The notes beneath the pieces were generated by a model that worked only from the letters and a program-made list of their open reading frames with translations, ran no database searches and was not told where the DNA came from. Below, piece by piece: positions 25,896 to 35,206 of a DNA stretch of 64,000 nt. The DNA is from Methylocystis sp. (GTDB lineage Bacteria; Pseudomonadota; Alphaproteobacteria; Rhizobiales; Beijerinckiaceae), in NCBI GenBank assembly GCA_002929055.1, contig PERY01000004.1:62001-126000 (forward strand), written 5' to 3'. The translations under genes and the position numbers were made by a program. Each line of letters starts with the position of its first letter. Positions within the stretch are counted from its first letter, which is position 1.

Positions 25896-26692
25896 CGCCC
25901 CGTAAACTTCGGCGTCCGCTTCTCGAGAAAAGCCGCGCGCCCTTCCATGTAATCAGCGCTGTCGAAACATTGCGCGGCCAGCGCCTCGCACTCTTCCGGC
26001 GTCGGCGCGTTCGGCAATTGCGCGGCGGCGCGGATGGCGGCCTTGGCGGCGCGCAGGGTGAGCGGGGCGTTGGCCGCGATGGTCGCGGCGAGATCGTCGA
26101 CGCCGCCCTCGAAGGTTTCCTGCTCCAGAAGACGCGACAGGAAGCCGATGTCCAGCGCCTCCTTGGCGGTCAGGCGGCGCGCGGTGAAGAACATCTCCAT
26201 CGCCCGCTGCGCGCCCACCGCCGCCACGACATAGCGCATCGCGGAGGGTGGATAGCCGACGCCGAGCCGGCCGGCGGGCACGCCGAAGACCGTCCCCTCC
26301 CGCGCGACGCGCAGATCGCAGACGGCGGCGATGCCGATGCCGCCGCCCATGCAGAAGCCCGAGATGGCGGCGACTGTCGGCTTGGCGCAGCGCGAAATCG
26401 CGTGGAAGGCGTCGACATTGGCCTCCTCATAGGCGCGGCCGCCCGCGCTTGTCGCGCGCACGGTGGAGAACTCGGAAATATCGGCGCCCGAACAGAAGGG
26501 CAGCCCGCTCGCCCCGCTGATGACGACGACGCGCACGTCCGGTTCGGCGTCGATGGCCGCCATGAGCGGCGGCAGGGCGCGCCACATGTCGAGATCGAAA
26601 GCGTTGCGCTTTGCGCCATTGTCGATGAGGAGACGCGCGACGCCATGCGCGAGGTCGATGCGGAGCTTGGGGGTCGATGAGGTGATGGTCAT
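25892..26692 (-). CDS. enoyl-CoA hydratase/isomerase family protein
   Basis: A 266-residue crotonase-fold protein. It shows the oxyanion-hole blocks SGLPFCSGADISEF and FCMGGGIGIAAVCDLRVA, followed by FGVPAGRLGVGYPPSAMRYV and AKEALDIGFLSRLLE. In the second half, the Glu that classic hydratases carry after the oxyanion hole is replaced (RLGVGYPP), so it may be an isomerase or other crotonase member. It is a single gene with no fatty-acid operon around it. Confidence 0.85.
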   Translation of the reverse strand: MTITSSTPKLRIDLAHGVARLLIDNGAKRNAFDLDMWRALPPLMAAIDAEPDVRVVVISGASGLPFCSGADISEFSTVRATSAGGRAYEEANVDAFHAISRCAKPTVAAISGFCMGGGIGIAAVCDLRVAREGTVFGVPAGRLGVGYPPSAMRYVVAAVGAQRAMEMFFTARRLTAKEALDIGFLSRLLEQETFEGGVDDLAATIAANAPLTLRAAKAAIRAAAQLPNAPTPEECEALAAQCFDSADYMEGRAAFLEKRTPKFTGR

Positions 26693-26878
26693 GTTTGCTT
26701 CGTAGCAAGAATCCGGCGGCGCCGCCTAGCGCGAACTTGGGCTTTTTGGGGGGTGGCCGCGACGACGGGTCACAGGCCCGCGAGACCTTCGCGACCTCTT
26801 GCCACAGCGTCGGAGCATGTTCGCAGAGCGTAATCTTCCAGGATCGCTCGAACAGAAAAGCCACGCATTGGAGACGCC

Positions 26879-27916
26879 ATGTCTGTCGCTTCGCAGTCAG
26901 CCGCTGCAGACCGCCTCGCTTCGCCCGGAGCGCTCCGCATGGTTCTGGCCTTTGCGGTCTTTCTGCACCACACGACCAATTACAATCTCGGCATGTCGGC
27001 GGTGCTGATCTTCTTCGTGCTGAGCGGCTACTGGGTCGCGACCATGTGGGAGCAGACCTATTCGAAGACCGCCGCTTCCTACGTCACCTTCGTCGTTTCG
27101 CGCGTCTGGCGCATCGTGCCCGTCTTCGCGCTGTGCTCCGCCATCGCCTGGGCGCTGCTGTTCTGGCGCGGCGCGGCTCCGGAGGATGCGGGCGGGCTGG
27201 GCCGGCAGCTCTTCTCCGGCGTGATGATCCTTGGCTACAACTCCCTGCCCTTCCAGGCCAATCTTCCCGGCTGGTCGCTCGATATGGAGATGCAGTTTTA
27301 TCTAATCGCGCCGCTGTTCATCTTCCTCGTGTCGAAGAACGTCTATGTGCTGCTCGGATGCGTGCTGATCTCCATTCTTTCTCGGGCGCTCGGCGGGGCG
27401 GCGACGGTTGCGCCTTTCCTGCTCTTCTTCGGGCTCGGCGTCGCGTCGTCGAGCCACAAGCTCGCGCCGAGCCGTAGCCTCGCCTATGGCTCGCTCTTTG
27501 CGACGCTGGGCGTGCTCTTCCTTTGCGGATTGATCCTCGTCAAGGATTTCGCCCTGGGCGAAACGCAAGGCCCGCTCCTTGCCTTCAGCAGCAAGACGAA
27601 CCTCCTCATCGCCGTGCTGATGACGCCCTTCGCGCTTTATACGACGCGCCAGAAGAGCGGCTCGACCGACCGCATGTTCGGCGATCTGTCTTATATATTC
27701 TACCTCCTGCACTGGTCGGTGATCGGGGCCATCGGCACGGGCGAGGGCTCCTACGCCGAACGGCTCCTCCTGTGCTCGGAAGCCGTGGTGATCATCTTCG
27801 CCGCCTCCTGGCTGATCTGGCGCGTGTTCGACCGGCCGATCGGGAAGCTGCGCTCCGCCTGGGTGGCGAGCCGGCGCATCGCGGTCGCGCCAGCGGGGCT
27901 GGCGGCCGCCGCCTGA
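26879..27916 (+). CDS. acyltransferase 3 family membrane protein
   Basis: A 345-residue integral membrane protein with about ten hydrophobic segments. Early motifs MVLAFAVFLHHTTNYN and the catalytic-type His in LHH, then VSRVWRIVPVFALC and FPGWSLDMEMQFYLIAPLFI-like blocks (NLPGWSLDMEMQFYL), mark the acyltransferase 3 / OafA family that O-acylates extracellular sugars. It is followed after 102 bases by a predicted SGNH hydrolase, a typical combination in O-acetylation of polysaccharide. Substrate unknown. Confidence 0.88.
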   Translation: MSVASQSAAADRLASPGALRMVLAFAVFLHHTTNYNLGMSAVLIFFVLSGYWVATMWEQTYSKTAASYVTFVVSRVWRIVPVFALCSAIAWALLFWRGAAPEDAGGLGRQLFSGVMILGYNSLPFQANLPGWSLDMEMQFYLIAPLFIFLVSKNVYVLLGCVLISILSRALGGAATVAPFLLFFGLGVASSSHKLAPSRSLAYGSLFATLGVLFLCGLILVKDFALGETQGPLLAFSSKTNLLIAVLMTPFALYTTRQKSGSTDRMFGDLSYIFYLLHWSVIGAIGTGEGSYAERLLLCSEAVVIIFAASWLIWRVFDRPIGKLRSAWVASRRIAVAPAGLAAAA

Positions 27917-28018
27917 GGCGGACCGCCGCTCGTCATGGCCGCAGGGCGCCTTTGCTGGTAAGGAGACGCCCAGGCTTCGTCGCTGTGACCTGGCCGCCGA
28001 GGCAGCCGGGCCGTCGCT

Positions 28019-28810
28019 TTGATTTCGCAAGGGTTCGCAATCCTTCTCCCGCATCTGCGGCGGGCCTTCTTCGTGCTCTTCGTCACGACCGGGCTGACGC
28101 TGCTCACGGTGAAGCGGACTGACGGTCCCTCGGTTTTCTGCTCGCAGGTCAACAGCGGCCCGGATGACTATCGCGTCCTCGTGGTCGGCGAATCCTGGGC
28201 CTCCGACGGCAAGCTTTTCCCGGAGCTGCCGAACGCCGTCTCGCACCGGCTCGGCGGGCGCGGCGTCCACGCCTGCAGCGTCGGCTTCAACGGACGCAAT
28301 TCGAGACTGCTGCATGCCGAACTCGTGAACGACTACCCCAGCTACAAGCTCTACAAGCTTTTCGGCGGCAAGACGCCCGACAAGGTCATCCTCATGACCG
28401 GCGTCAACGACGCCATCCAGCACGTCGGCGCCCCGGCCTATGTGGAATACACCAAGAAGCTCGTCGAGTTTTTTTCGGACGCGGGGGATGTCGAGGTCAT
28501 CGCCATTCCGCGCGTAAACGAGCGCTGGTTCAAGCCGCCCAATCTCTTCAGCCGCATGAAGCGCAACATCCTGCGCTGCTACCACGACGGCTGCGATTTC
28601 CAGGTGAACGACGTCTATCGCATCGCGCTGTGGCGCGACCATCCCGAGGTGCGCGTCATCGAGTTCGACAATTTTATCGACGCATTCGAGGGCCATGAGG
28701 AATGTTTCAAACTGGACGGCGTCCATCTGACGGACGAGCATCTGCACAAATACGGCGCCTTCATCGGCGGGGCGATGACGCTCCCGCGCAAGGAAAATCC
28801 ACACAGGTGA
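28019..28810 (+). CDS. SGNH-hydrolase-like protein
   Basis: A 263-residue protein with an N-terminal membrane anchor (RAFFVLFVTTGLTLLTV) and SGNH blocks: GESWASDG (nucleophile Ser), GFNGRNS, MTGVNDAIQ (Asn) and the C-terminal DGVHLTDEHLH (Asp/His). SGNH enzymes hydrolyse or transfer acyl groups on sugars and lipids. The upstream acyltransferase 3 gene suggests joint modification of an envelope glycan. No ATG or GTG fits the N-terminus; the TTG at 28019 is the best available start and is uncertain. Confidence 0.75.
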   Translation: MISQGFAILLPHLRRAFFVLFVTTGLTLLTVKRTDGPSVFCSQVNSGPDDYRVLVVGESWASDGKLFPELPNAVSHRLGGRGVHACSVGFNGRNSRLLHAELVNDYPSYKLYKLFGGKTPDKVILMTGVNDAIQHVGAPAYVEYTKKLVEFFSDAGDVEVIAIPRVNERWFKPPNLFSRMKRNILRCYHDGCDFQVNDVYRIALWRDHPEVRVIEFDNFIDAFEGHEECFKLDGVHLTDEHLHKYGAFIGGAMTLPRKENPHR

Positions 28811-28832
28811 AGACGGCTGCTATAAGCGCCGC

Positions 28833-29555
28833 ATGGACCTCCTTCCCCGACTTCTCCATCGCGACGGGCTGATGCTCGTCATCGACAAGCCCGCCGGCGT
28901 GCCTGTCCATCGCGGCCCCAAGGGCGGACCCAGCCTGGAAGACGCCTTCGACCAACTGCGCTTCGGCCTGCCGCGGGCGCCGGCGCTGGCGCATCGGCTG
29001 GACAAGGACACTTCGGGCTGCCTCGTGCTCGGACGCCATCGCAAGGCGCTGGAGCGCCTCGGCAAGCTGTTCAAATCCGGGCGCGTCTCCAAGACCTATT
29101 GGGCCGTGGTCGAAGGCGCGCCGGAGGGCGAGGCGGGCGAGATCGACCTCGCGCTCGGACGGCTCGACGCCACACGCGGCTGGTGGATGCAGCCGGACCC
29201 GATGGGCCTGCCCTCCCGCACCGGCTGGCGCGTGCTCGGCCGTTCGCCCGACGCCGCGCTGGCCTTCATCGAGTTCACGCCGCACACCGGCCGCACCCAC
29301 CAGATTCGCGTCCATGCCCAGGCGATGGGCTGGCCGATCCTCGGCGACCCCATTTATGGCTACGGGAAACGCGAAGGGGCGCCGCCCTTGCATCTCCATG
29401 CGCGCGCGATCGTGATCCCGATGCAGGACAGCAAGGAGCCGGTGCGGGCCGAGGCGCCGGCGCCGAAACATATGAGCGAGGCCCTTGCCGTTTGCGGCGC
29501 GGCGCCCGATTTGCCAAATCTGGCGGAAACGATCACCATAGCAGAGTCAATCTAG
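28833..29555 (+). CDS. RluA-family RNA pseudouridine synthase
   Basis: A 240-residue synthase that converts uridine to pseudouridine in RNA. The catalytic loop HRLDKDTSGCLVL contains Asp57; LMLVIDKPAGVPVH, SKTYWAVVEG, and FTPHTGRTHQIRVHAQAMGW with GDPIYG are family marks. No S4 domain is seen at the N-terminus, so it is the short RluA-like kind acting on rRNA or tRNA. The exact target cannot be told. It lies 22 bases after the SGNH gene. Confidence 0.92.
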   Translation: MDLLPRLLHRDGLMLVIDKPAGVPVHRGPKGGPSLEDAFDQLRFGLPRAPALAHRLDKDTSGCLVLGRHRKALERLGKLFKSGRVSKTYWAVVEGAPEGEAGEIDLALGRLDATRGWWMQPDPMGLPSRTGWRVLGRSPDAALAFIEFTPHTGRTHQIRVHAQAMGWPILGDPIYGYGKREGAPPLHLHARAIVIPMQDSKEPVRAEAPAPKHMSEALAVCGAAPDLPNLAETITIAESI

Positions 29556-29566
29556 GGAGAAGCTTC

Positions 29567-31111
29567 GTGGCGCAGAGATTCGCGCCCCTTCTGGACGCGC
29601 CTGAGCGTTCGTCGGCGGCGAGCGGCGGGCCTTTCGCGCTCGATCGCGCCTTGCTCGACGACCTCGCCGATATGGCGCTGAAAACCGCAAAGAGCGCTGG
29701 AGCCAGCTACGCCGACATTCGCCTTGGCGAAACGACAAGAGAATATTCCTACGCCAAGGACCAGCGGCTGGAGCATTTCGACGAGCGCTCCTCGCGCGGC
29801 TTCGGCCTGCGCGTGCTGCTGGGCGGCTCCTGGGGTTTCTATGGCGCCCGTCGCCTCGACGCCGCAAGCGTGCGCGAGGGCGTTGCGCGCGCATTGGAGA
29901 ACGCCCGCGCCGTGCAGCCGATCCAGGGCCGCCCGATCGCGCTCGAGGAGCTTCCCGCGCATCAGGCGGAATGGATCATGCCCATGGGCGAGGATCCCTT
30001 CGCAGTTTCCACCGGCGCGAAGGCTGACCTCCTCCTCGCCATCTGCGCCGCCGCCCGCGACAATGGCGCCGACTTCTGCTCGGCGTCTCTCTCTCTTGCG
30101 CGCGAGGAGCGGCTCTTCGCCAACAGCTTCGGCGCGCGCATTCTGCAGACGCGCACGCGCGTGCATCCTTCTTTCACCGCGACGGCCATCGACCGCGCCG
30201 CCGGGCGCATGGCCTCGCGCGACAGCCTAACCCCTGCGCGCGGCGCGGGCTGGGAATATGTGACGGGCGCCGGACTTCTCGAAGAAGCTGCGCTCGCCGG
30301 ACGGCAGGCGCGCGAGAAAATCGCCGCGAAGCCGGTGGTCTCGGGCGAGACCGACGTCATCATCGATCCCACCAATCTCTGGCTCACGATCCACGAGACC
30401 GTCGGCCACTCGACCGAACTCGACCGCGTTCTGGGCTGGGAAGCGAATTTCGCCGGCACCAGCTTCGTCAAACCGTCCATGCTCGACAATCTGCGCTTCG
30501 GTTCCGAATTGATGACCATCATCGCCGACCGCTCGCAGCCCGGCGCGCTCTCGACCATCGGCTATGACGATGACGGCGCGCCCGCCGACTCCGCCGAATT
30601 CAGGATCATCGACAAGGGCGTGTTCCGGAACTTCCAGATGGCGCTGGGACAGGCGCATTATATTGGCCTGTCGTCCTCCAATGGCTGCGCCTATGCGGAC
30701 AGCCCGACATCCTTCCCCATCCAGCGCATGCCCAACATCTCGCTCGCGCCCAATCCGGAAAAATGCTCGCTCGACGAGCTCGTCGGCGGGATCGAGTACG
30801 GGATTTACGTTGTCGGCGCGGGGAGCTGGAGCATCGACCAGCAGCGCGACAATTTCCAGTTCGGCGGCCAGCTCTTCTACGAAATCAAGAATGGCAAGCT
30901 CGGCGACATGCTGCGCGACGGCGCCTATCAGGGCCGCACGATTCCCTTCTGGAATTCGCTCGACGGACTCGGCGACGCGAGCACATATCACCTCGACGGC
31001 ACCTTCACCTGCGGCAAGGCGGAGCCCGTGCAGGTCGCGCCCGTCTCGCATGGCAGCCCGCCCGCGCGCTTTCGCAATGTGCGGGTGCTGAACACGAGCG
31101 GCGGCGCATAA
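29567..31111 (+). CDS. tldD: TldD-type metalloprotease
   Basis: A 514-residue member of the TldD/PmbA family. The zinc-binding motif HETVGHSTELDR (HExxxH, about residues 276-281) is intact, as are GEANFAGTSF-like (GWEANFAGTSF), NGCAYADSP and the C-terminal GQLFYEIKNGKLGDMLRDGA. The protein acts with TldE/PmbA, encoded next, as a heterodimeric protease that trims unfolded peptides such as antibiotic precursors. The start is a GTG preceded by AGGGAGA; a longer open frame upstream lies in the pseudouridine synthase gene and is rejected. Confidence 0.92.
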   Translation: MAQRFAPLLDAPERSSAASGGPFALDRALLDDLADMALKTAKSAGASYADIRLGETTREYSYAKDQRLEHFDERSSRGFGLRVLLGGSWGFYGARRLDAASVREGVARALENARAVQPIQGRPIALEELPAHQAEWIMPMGEDPFAVSTGAKADLLLAICAAARDNGADFCSASLSLAREERLFANSFGARILQTRTRVHPSFTATAIDRAAGRMASRDSLTPARGAGWEYVTGAGLLEEAALAGRQAREKIAAKPVVSGETDVIIDPTNLWLTIHETVGHSTELDRVLGWEANFAGTSFVKPSMLDNLRFGSELMTIIADRSQPGALSTIGYDDDGAPADSAEFRIIDKGVFRNFQMALGQAHYIGLSSSNGCAYADSPTSFPIQRMPNISLAPNPEKCSLDELVGGIEYGIYVVGAGSWSIDQQRDNFQFGGQLFYEIKNGKLGDMLRDGAYQGRTIPFWNSLDGLGDASTYHLDGTFTCGKAEPVQVAPVSHGSPPARFRNVRVLNTSGGA

Positions 31112-31115
31112 ACGG

Positions 31116-32450
31116 ATGTTCCTGTCTTCAGACGACGCCAAAGCCATCGCCGGGAATATCATCGCCAAATCCGCAGCGGACGCCTGCGTCGTGAAGATCG
31201 ACGGCGGCGAAGACTACAGCCTGCGCTTTGCGCGCGGCGGCGCGACAACCAACATCGCCACCTCCGAAGCGAGCGTGCGCATCTCATCACATATCGGAGG
31301 GCGCATCGGCTCGGCGACGACGGGCAGCCTCGACGCCGAGGCGCTGGACGCGGCGCGCGCGCGCTCGGAAGACATCGCCCGCATGCTGCCGGTCGATCCG
31401 GATTATGTCGCGCCGCTGGGGCCGCAGGACTACGACGCCTCCGCGCGCTACGACGACAATGCGGAATCGCTCAAGCTCGACGCGCTCGCGGCGCAGGCGG
31501 CGCGCGTCATCGAGGAAGGCGCGCGCCGGAACGTCGACACATTCGGCTGCGCCTCGAGCGCGCGGCGCTTCGAATGTCTTTCGACCAGCAACGGCCTTTT
31601 CGCCTATGAACGGCGCAGCGAGATCGACCTCTCGGCGACAGCGCGCAACAAGGCGGACACATGGTCTGGCTGGGCGGGGGCGCATGAATTCTTCGGCGCG
31701 CGTCTCGACGCGGAAGCGATCGCGAGACGCGCCTGCGAAAAGGCCGCTCACGACGTCGCGCCCGTCGATCTCGAGCCCGGCGATTACGCGGTGATCCTTG
31801 AACCCGCGGCCGTGGCGGAACTCGCCTTCTGGGTAATGAGCGCGATGGACGCGCGCGCGGCGGACGAAGGCCGCAGCTTTTACTCACGACCCGGCGGCGG
31901 CGCGCTCGTCGGGGAAAAGCTTTTCGACGAGAAGTTCACGATCCGCATCGACCCCGCCGATCCGCTGGCGCCGGAGGGCGGCGTCGGCTGGGAGGGCGTG
32001 CCGCATCGCGCGCGCGCCTTCATCGACAAGGGCGTCGTCACCTCGCTCTACCGCTCGCGAAGCTGGGCGCAGAAGACCGAAGCCGAGCCCATCCCCTTCG
32101 CGCGCAACTTCATCGTGGAGGGCGGAGACGCGTCTCTCGACGACATGATCCGCTCCGTGAAGCGCGGCGTGCTCGTCACGCGCATCTGGTATGAGAATAT
32201 CGTGGAGCCCAAGAGCCTGCTGCTCACCGGCCTCACGCGCGACGGCAATTTCCTCATCGAAAACGGCCGCGTGACGGCGCCCGTTCGCAACATGCGCTTC
32301 AATCAGCGTCTCGGCGAGCTCTTCGGCCGCATCGTCGCCCTCGGCAAGACCGAGCGCACATGGCGGGCGGCGGGCGGCGGCGGCGCCCCTGCGGCGCCGC
32401 CCATGCTGGCGGAGAAGTTCCACTTCTCGTCCAAATCCAGCGGCATCTAA
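31116..32450 (+). CDS. TldE/PmbA-type protease partner
   Basis: A 444-residue TldD/PmbA family protein without the HExxxH zinc motif, as expected for the non-catalytic half of the TldD-TldE pair. Seen: LRFARGGATTNIATSEASVR, GDYAVILEPAAVAELAFW, the GGGALVGEKLFDEKFTI block and NFIVEGGDASLDDM. It begins five bases after the tldD stop, so the two are surely co-expressed. The substrate peptide is unknown and no peptide-antibiotic precursor is seen nearby. Confidence 0.9.
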   Translation: MFLSSDDAKAIAGNIIAKSAADACVVKIDGGEDYSLRFARGGATTNIATSEASVRISSHIGGRIGSATTGSLDAEALDAARARSEDIARMLPVDPDYVAPLGPQDYDASARYDDNAESLKLDALAAQAARVIEEGARRNVDTFGCASSARRFECLSTSNGLFAYERRSEIDLSATARNKADTWSGWAGAHEFFGARLDAEAIARRACEKAAHDVAPVDLEPGDYAVILEPAAVAELAFWVMSAMDARAADEGRSFYSRPGGGALVGEKLFDEKFTIRIDPADPLAPEGGVGWEGVPHRARAFIDKGVVTSLYRSRSWAQKTEAEPIPFARNFIVEGGDASLDDMIRSVKRGVLVTRIWYENIVEPKSLLLTGLTRDGNFLIENGRVTAPVRNMRFNQRLGELFGRIVALGKTERTWRAAGGGGAPAAPPMLAEKFHFSSKSSGI

Positions 32451-32496
32451 GCCAGGAATTCGTGTATGCTGCGCGTTGCAACGGAGCGCGCGGCGC

Positions 32497-33486
32497 ATGT
32501 CGGTTCGGCTGATTATCGCTTTCTTCACCATGCTGCTTTCCTTGCCCGCCCTCGCGCTGGACAAGGTGACATTCGCGACCAACTGGCGCGCGCAGGCCGA
32601 GCATGGCGGATTTTATCAGGCCGTCGTAGACGGCACTTATGCACGCTACGGACTCGACGTCACGATCCAGCAGGGCGGCCCGCAGATCAACGCCCGGCTG
32701 CTGCTCGCGGCGGGCCGCGTCGATTTCGCAATGGGCGCGAACACGATCCAGATGTTCGAATCCGTGCAGCAGAACGTTCCGCTCGTCACCGTCGCGAGCA
32801 TGTTCCAGATCGAACCCGCCATCTTCATGTCCCATCCCGGCGAAGGGTTCGACAAGTTCGAAGCTCTGACAAAAGCATCCGTCTTCATCGCCAGCGATTT
32901 TCGCGCCTCGGTGTGGCAATGGCTGAAGCAGGCGTACGGCTTCAAGGATGAGAACGCCAGGCCCTACGGCTTCAACGCAGCGCCATTCCTTGCCGATAAA
33001 AAATCGGTCCAGCAAGGCATATTGACGTCCGAGCCTTACGCCATCGAGAAGAAGGCGGGCTTCGCGCCGAACGTCTTCCTGCTCGCGGACTATGGCTACG
33101 ACAGCTATTCGACGACGATCGAGACGCGCGCGGATACGATCGAGAAGAAGCCCGATCTCGTGCAGCGCTTCGTCGACGCCTCGATCATCGGCTGGCGCAA
33201 CTACATCTATGGCGACAACGCCGCCGCCAATGCGGCCATCAAGCGGGAAAATCCCGAGATGACCGATGGACAAATCGCATTTTCGATCTCGAAAATGAAG
33301 GAACGCGGCATCGTCGATTCCGGCGACTCGCTCACGCTCGGAATTGGCGCGATGACCGATGCGCGCATGAAAAGCTTCTTCGACAAGATGGCGAAGGCAG
33401 GCGCGGTTCCTGCCGACCTCGATTACAAAAAAGGTTACACGCTGCGCTTCATCGGAAGGAAGGTCGGAATGGAGCTACGTCGGTGA
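32497..33486 (+). CDS. ABC transporter substrate-binding protein, NMT1/THI5-like
   Basis: A 329-residue periplasmic binding protein: signal peptide MSVRLIIAFFTMLLSLPALA, then DKVTFATNWRAQAEHGGFYQ, GLDVTIQQGGPQINARLL and VDFAMGANTIQM, the NMT1 pattern shared by transporters for thiamine precursors, taurine, nitrate and similar small molecules. The ATG at 32497 gives the signal peptide directly. ATPase and permease genes follow. No thiamine riboswitch is found in the 46 bases upstream, so a pyrimidine-precursor role is possible but not shown. Confidence 0.85.
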   Translation: MSVRLIIAFFTMLLSLPALALDKVTFATNWRAQAEHGGFYQAVVDGTYARYGLDVTIQQGGPQINARLLLAAGRVDFAMGANTIQMFESVQQNVPLVTVASMFQIEPAIFMSHPGEGFDKFEALTKASVFIASDFRASVWQWLKQAYGFKDENARPYGFNAAPFLADKKSVQQGILTSEPYAIEKKAGFAPNVFLLADYGYDSYSTTIETRADTIEKKPDLVQRFVDASIIGWRNYIYGDNAAANAAIKRENPEMTDGQIAFSISKMKERGIVDSGDSLTLGIGAMTDARMKSFFDKMAKAGAVPADLDYKKGYTLRFIGRKVGMELRR

Positions 33487-33490
33487 CAGT

Positions 33491-33575
33491 CGTCATTGCG
33501 AGCGCAGCGAAGCATTCCAGCGCAGCGGGCCTGCTCCTCGATTGCTTCGGCGCGGCACGCCTCGCAAGGACGCGA
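33491..33575. repeat. dispersed palindromic repeat inside the ABC operon
   Basis: Second copy of the family found in the rpoB-rpoC gap: GTCATTGCGAGCGCAGCGAA with GAAGCATTCC on the left, GATTGCTTCGG and CCTCGCAAGGACG on the right. It fills most of the 99 bases between the binding-protein gene and the ATPase gene. In the transcript it forms a stem that may stabilise the upstream message so that more binding protein than ATPase is made, a known effect of such elements in transport operons; that is inference here. Confidence 0.75.
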
Positions 33576-33585
33576 AAGGCGACGC

Positions 33586-34359
33586 ATGACTGACGCGCTC
33601 CTCTCCCTCCACGCCGTTTCCAAGACCTTCCCCAATGGCGTCACCGCGCTGTCGGGGCTGAACCTCGAGGTGCGCGCAGGCGAGACGCTGACGCTGCTCG
33701 GCTCCTCGGGCTGCGGCAAGTCAACGGTCCTGCGGCTTATCGCGGGACTCTCCACGCCGACCGTCGGCGCGATCACATGGGCCGATCCGCGCGCGCGCAA
33801 CAACATCGGCGTCGTGTTTCAGGAGCCGACGCTGCTGCCCTGGGCGAGCGTCGCCGACAACGTCTATCTGCCGCTGCGGCTCACGGGCTTGACCCGAGAC
33901 GGCGCGCAAGCTCGGGTGCTGGAGGCGCTCTCGCGCGTCGGCCTGATGGAGTTTGCGACAGCGTTGCCGCGCGAACTCTCCGGCGGCATGAAGATGCGCT
34001 GCGCCATCGCCCGCGCGCTCGTCACGGAGCCCTCTCTCATCCTCATGGACGAGCCCTTCGCCGCGCTCGACGAACCGACGCGCTTCAAGCTCAACGACGA
34101 TCTCGTGGCGTTGAAGAACGACCTTCGCGCCACGATCGTTTTCGTCACGCATTCGGTTTTCGAGAGCGCTTTTCTGTCAACGCGCATTCTCGTGATGTCG
34201 AAGCCGCGCGGCAGGATCGTGGATGAAATCGAGATCGATCCCGACGTAAGGCGGGACGCCGATTTCCGTACGAGCCAGCGCTTCTCCGACATCTGCCGCC
34301 GCGCATCGCAGGCGCTGAGGCTGGCGACGGGAGAACCGGCGGCGCGGGAGTTTGCGTGA
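33586..34359 (+). CDS. ABC transporter ATP-binding protein
   Basis: A 257-residue ATPase of the nitrate/sulfonate/taurine importer group. Walker A is GSSGCGKST, the Q-loop GVVFQEPTLLPW, the signature LSGGMKMRCAIARAL, Walker B LILMDEPFAALDE and the switch His VFVTHSVFE. The ATG at 33586 follows the repeat; a longer in-frame extension upstream is made of repeat sequence and was rejected. It is coupled by a four-base overlap to the permease gene. Confidence 0.95.
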   Translation: MTDALLSLHAVSKTFPNGVTALSGLNLEVRAGETLTLLGSSGCGKSTVLRLIAGLSTPTVGAITWADPRARNNIGVVFQEPTLLPWASVADNVYLPLRLTGLTRDGAQARVLEALSRVGLMEFATALPRELSGGMKMRCAIARALVTEPSLILMDEPFAALDEPTRFKLNDDLVALKNDLRATIVFVTHSVFESAFLSTRILVMSKPRGRIVDEIEIDPDVRRDADFRTSQRFSDICRRASQALRLATGEPAAREFA

Positions 34360-35135
34360 CGAAACTTCGCGACATCGCTGTCCCCCTCGTCGCCTTCGCG
34401 GCCGCGCTCGGCGCATGGGAAGCGATCATCGCGTGGAAAGCCATTCCGCCCTACATCCTCCCCGCGCCTTCCGCTATTTTTGCAAAGCTCGTCGAGGATC
34501 GCGACCTGCTCTTCTCGTCGCTTCTCGTCACGCTCGGCGTGACGCTGAAGGCGCTTGTCATCGCCACGATAAGCGGCGTCGCCCTCGCTTTGCTGCTGGC
34601 GCAATCGAAATGGCTGGAGCGCGCGCTGCTCCCCTTCGCCATCATTCTGCAGGTGACGCCGATCATCGCCATCGCGCCACTGCTGCTCGTCTATATGCAG
34701 CCGGAAAATGCGGTGCTGGTCTGCGCCTTTCTCGTCGCCTTCTTCCCGATCCTGTCGAACACCGCGCTCGGCCTCGCCTCGGTCGATCACGCCTTGCGCG
34801 ATCTTTTCGATCTCTATCGCGCCTCGGCCTGGCAGAAGCTGATCTATCTGCGCCTGCCGGCGGCGCTGCCGCAGTTTCTCGCAGGGCTGCGCATCGGCGG
34901 CGGCCTGTCGCTCATCGGCGCCATCGTCGCGGAGCTGGCGGCGGGCGCCTCGGGACAGGGAACCGGCCTCGCCTATCGCATCGTGGAGGCTGGCTTTCGC
35001 CTCGACATTCCGCGCATGTTCGCGGCGCTCGCGCTGATTTCGCTCACGGGGCTGGCGATCTACGGCGCGCTGGCCGCGCTGTCGCATTATCTGCTGCGCG
35101 GCTGGCACGAGAGCGCGCGGGAGCGGGGGGAGTGA
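34356..35135 (+). CDS. ABC transporter permease
   Basis: A 259-residue inner-membrane permease of the SsuC/TauC/ThiX type with about six membrane segments and the cytoplasmic EAA loop (LYRASAWQKLIYLRLPAALP, then QFLAGLRIGGGLSLIGAIV). The start is a GTG overlapping the ATPase stop (GTGA). It completes a three-gene importer. Its last codons reappear in degraded form downstream of the following small gene, see the relic at 35481. Confidence 0.93.
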   Translation: MTKLRDIAVPLVAFAAALGAWEAIIAWKAIPPYILPAPSAIFAKLVEDRDLLFSSLLVTLGVTLKALVIATISGVALALLLAQSKWLERALLPFAIILQVTPIIAIAPLLLVYMQPENAVLVCAFLVAFFPILSNTALGLASVDHALRDLFDLYRASAWQKLIYLRLPAALPQFLAGLRIGGGLSLIGAIVAELAAGASGQGTGLAYRIVEAGFRLDIPRMFAALALISLTGLAIYGALAALSHYLLRGWHESARERGE

Positions 35136-35144
35136 CGCCGAAGC

Positions 35145-35173
35145 TTGACAGCAGGGCGCGCCGACCATAGTTT
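35145..35173 (+). promoter_or_regulatory. possible sigma-70 type promoter for the His-rich gene
   Basis: A perfect -35 hexamer TTGACA (35145-35150), then 17 bases, then TAGTTT (35168-35173) as a weak -10. It lies in the gap after the permease stop, 34 bases before the start at 35207, and would let the His-rich gene be expressed apart from the transporter operon. Confidence 0.35.
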
Positions 35174-35206
35174 TTTTCGAAGAGAAGCGAGATGGGAGAT
35201 GTAAAA

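Noticed and set aside
29099-29566. Long upstream extension of the tldD frame
   Set aside because: It overlaps the pseudouridine synthase gene, and a GTG with AGGGAGA at 29567 fits the TldD N-terminus.
32451-32496. Thiamine (TPP) riboswitch before the NMT1-type binding protein gene
   Set aside because: The gap is only 46 bases and has no CTGAGA-like element; thus there is no sequence support for a thiamine link.
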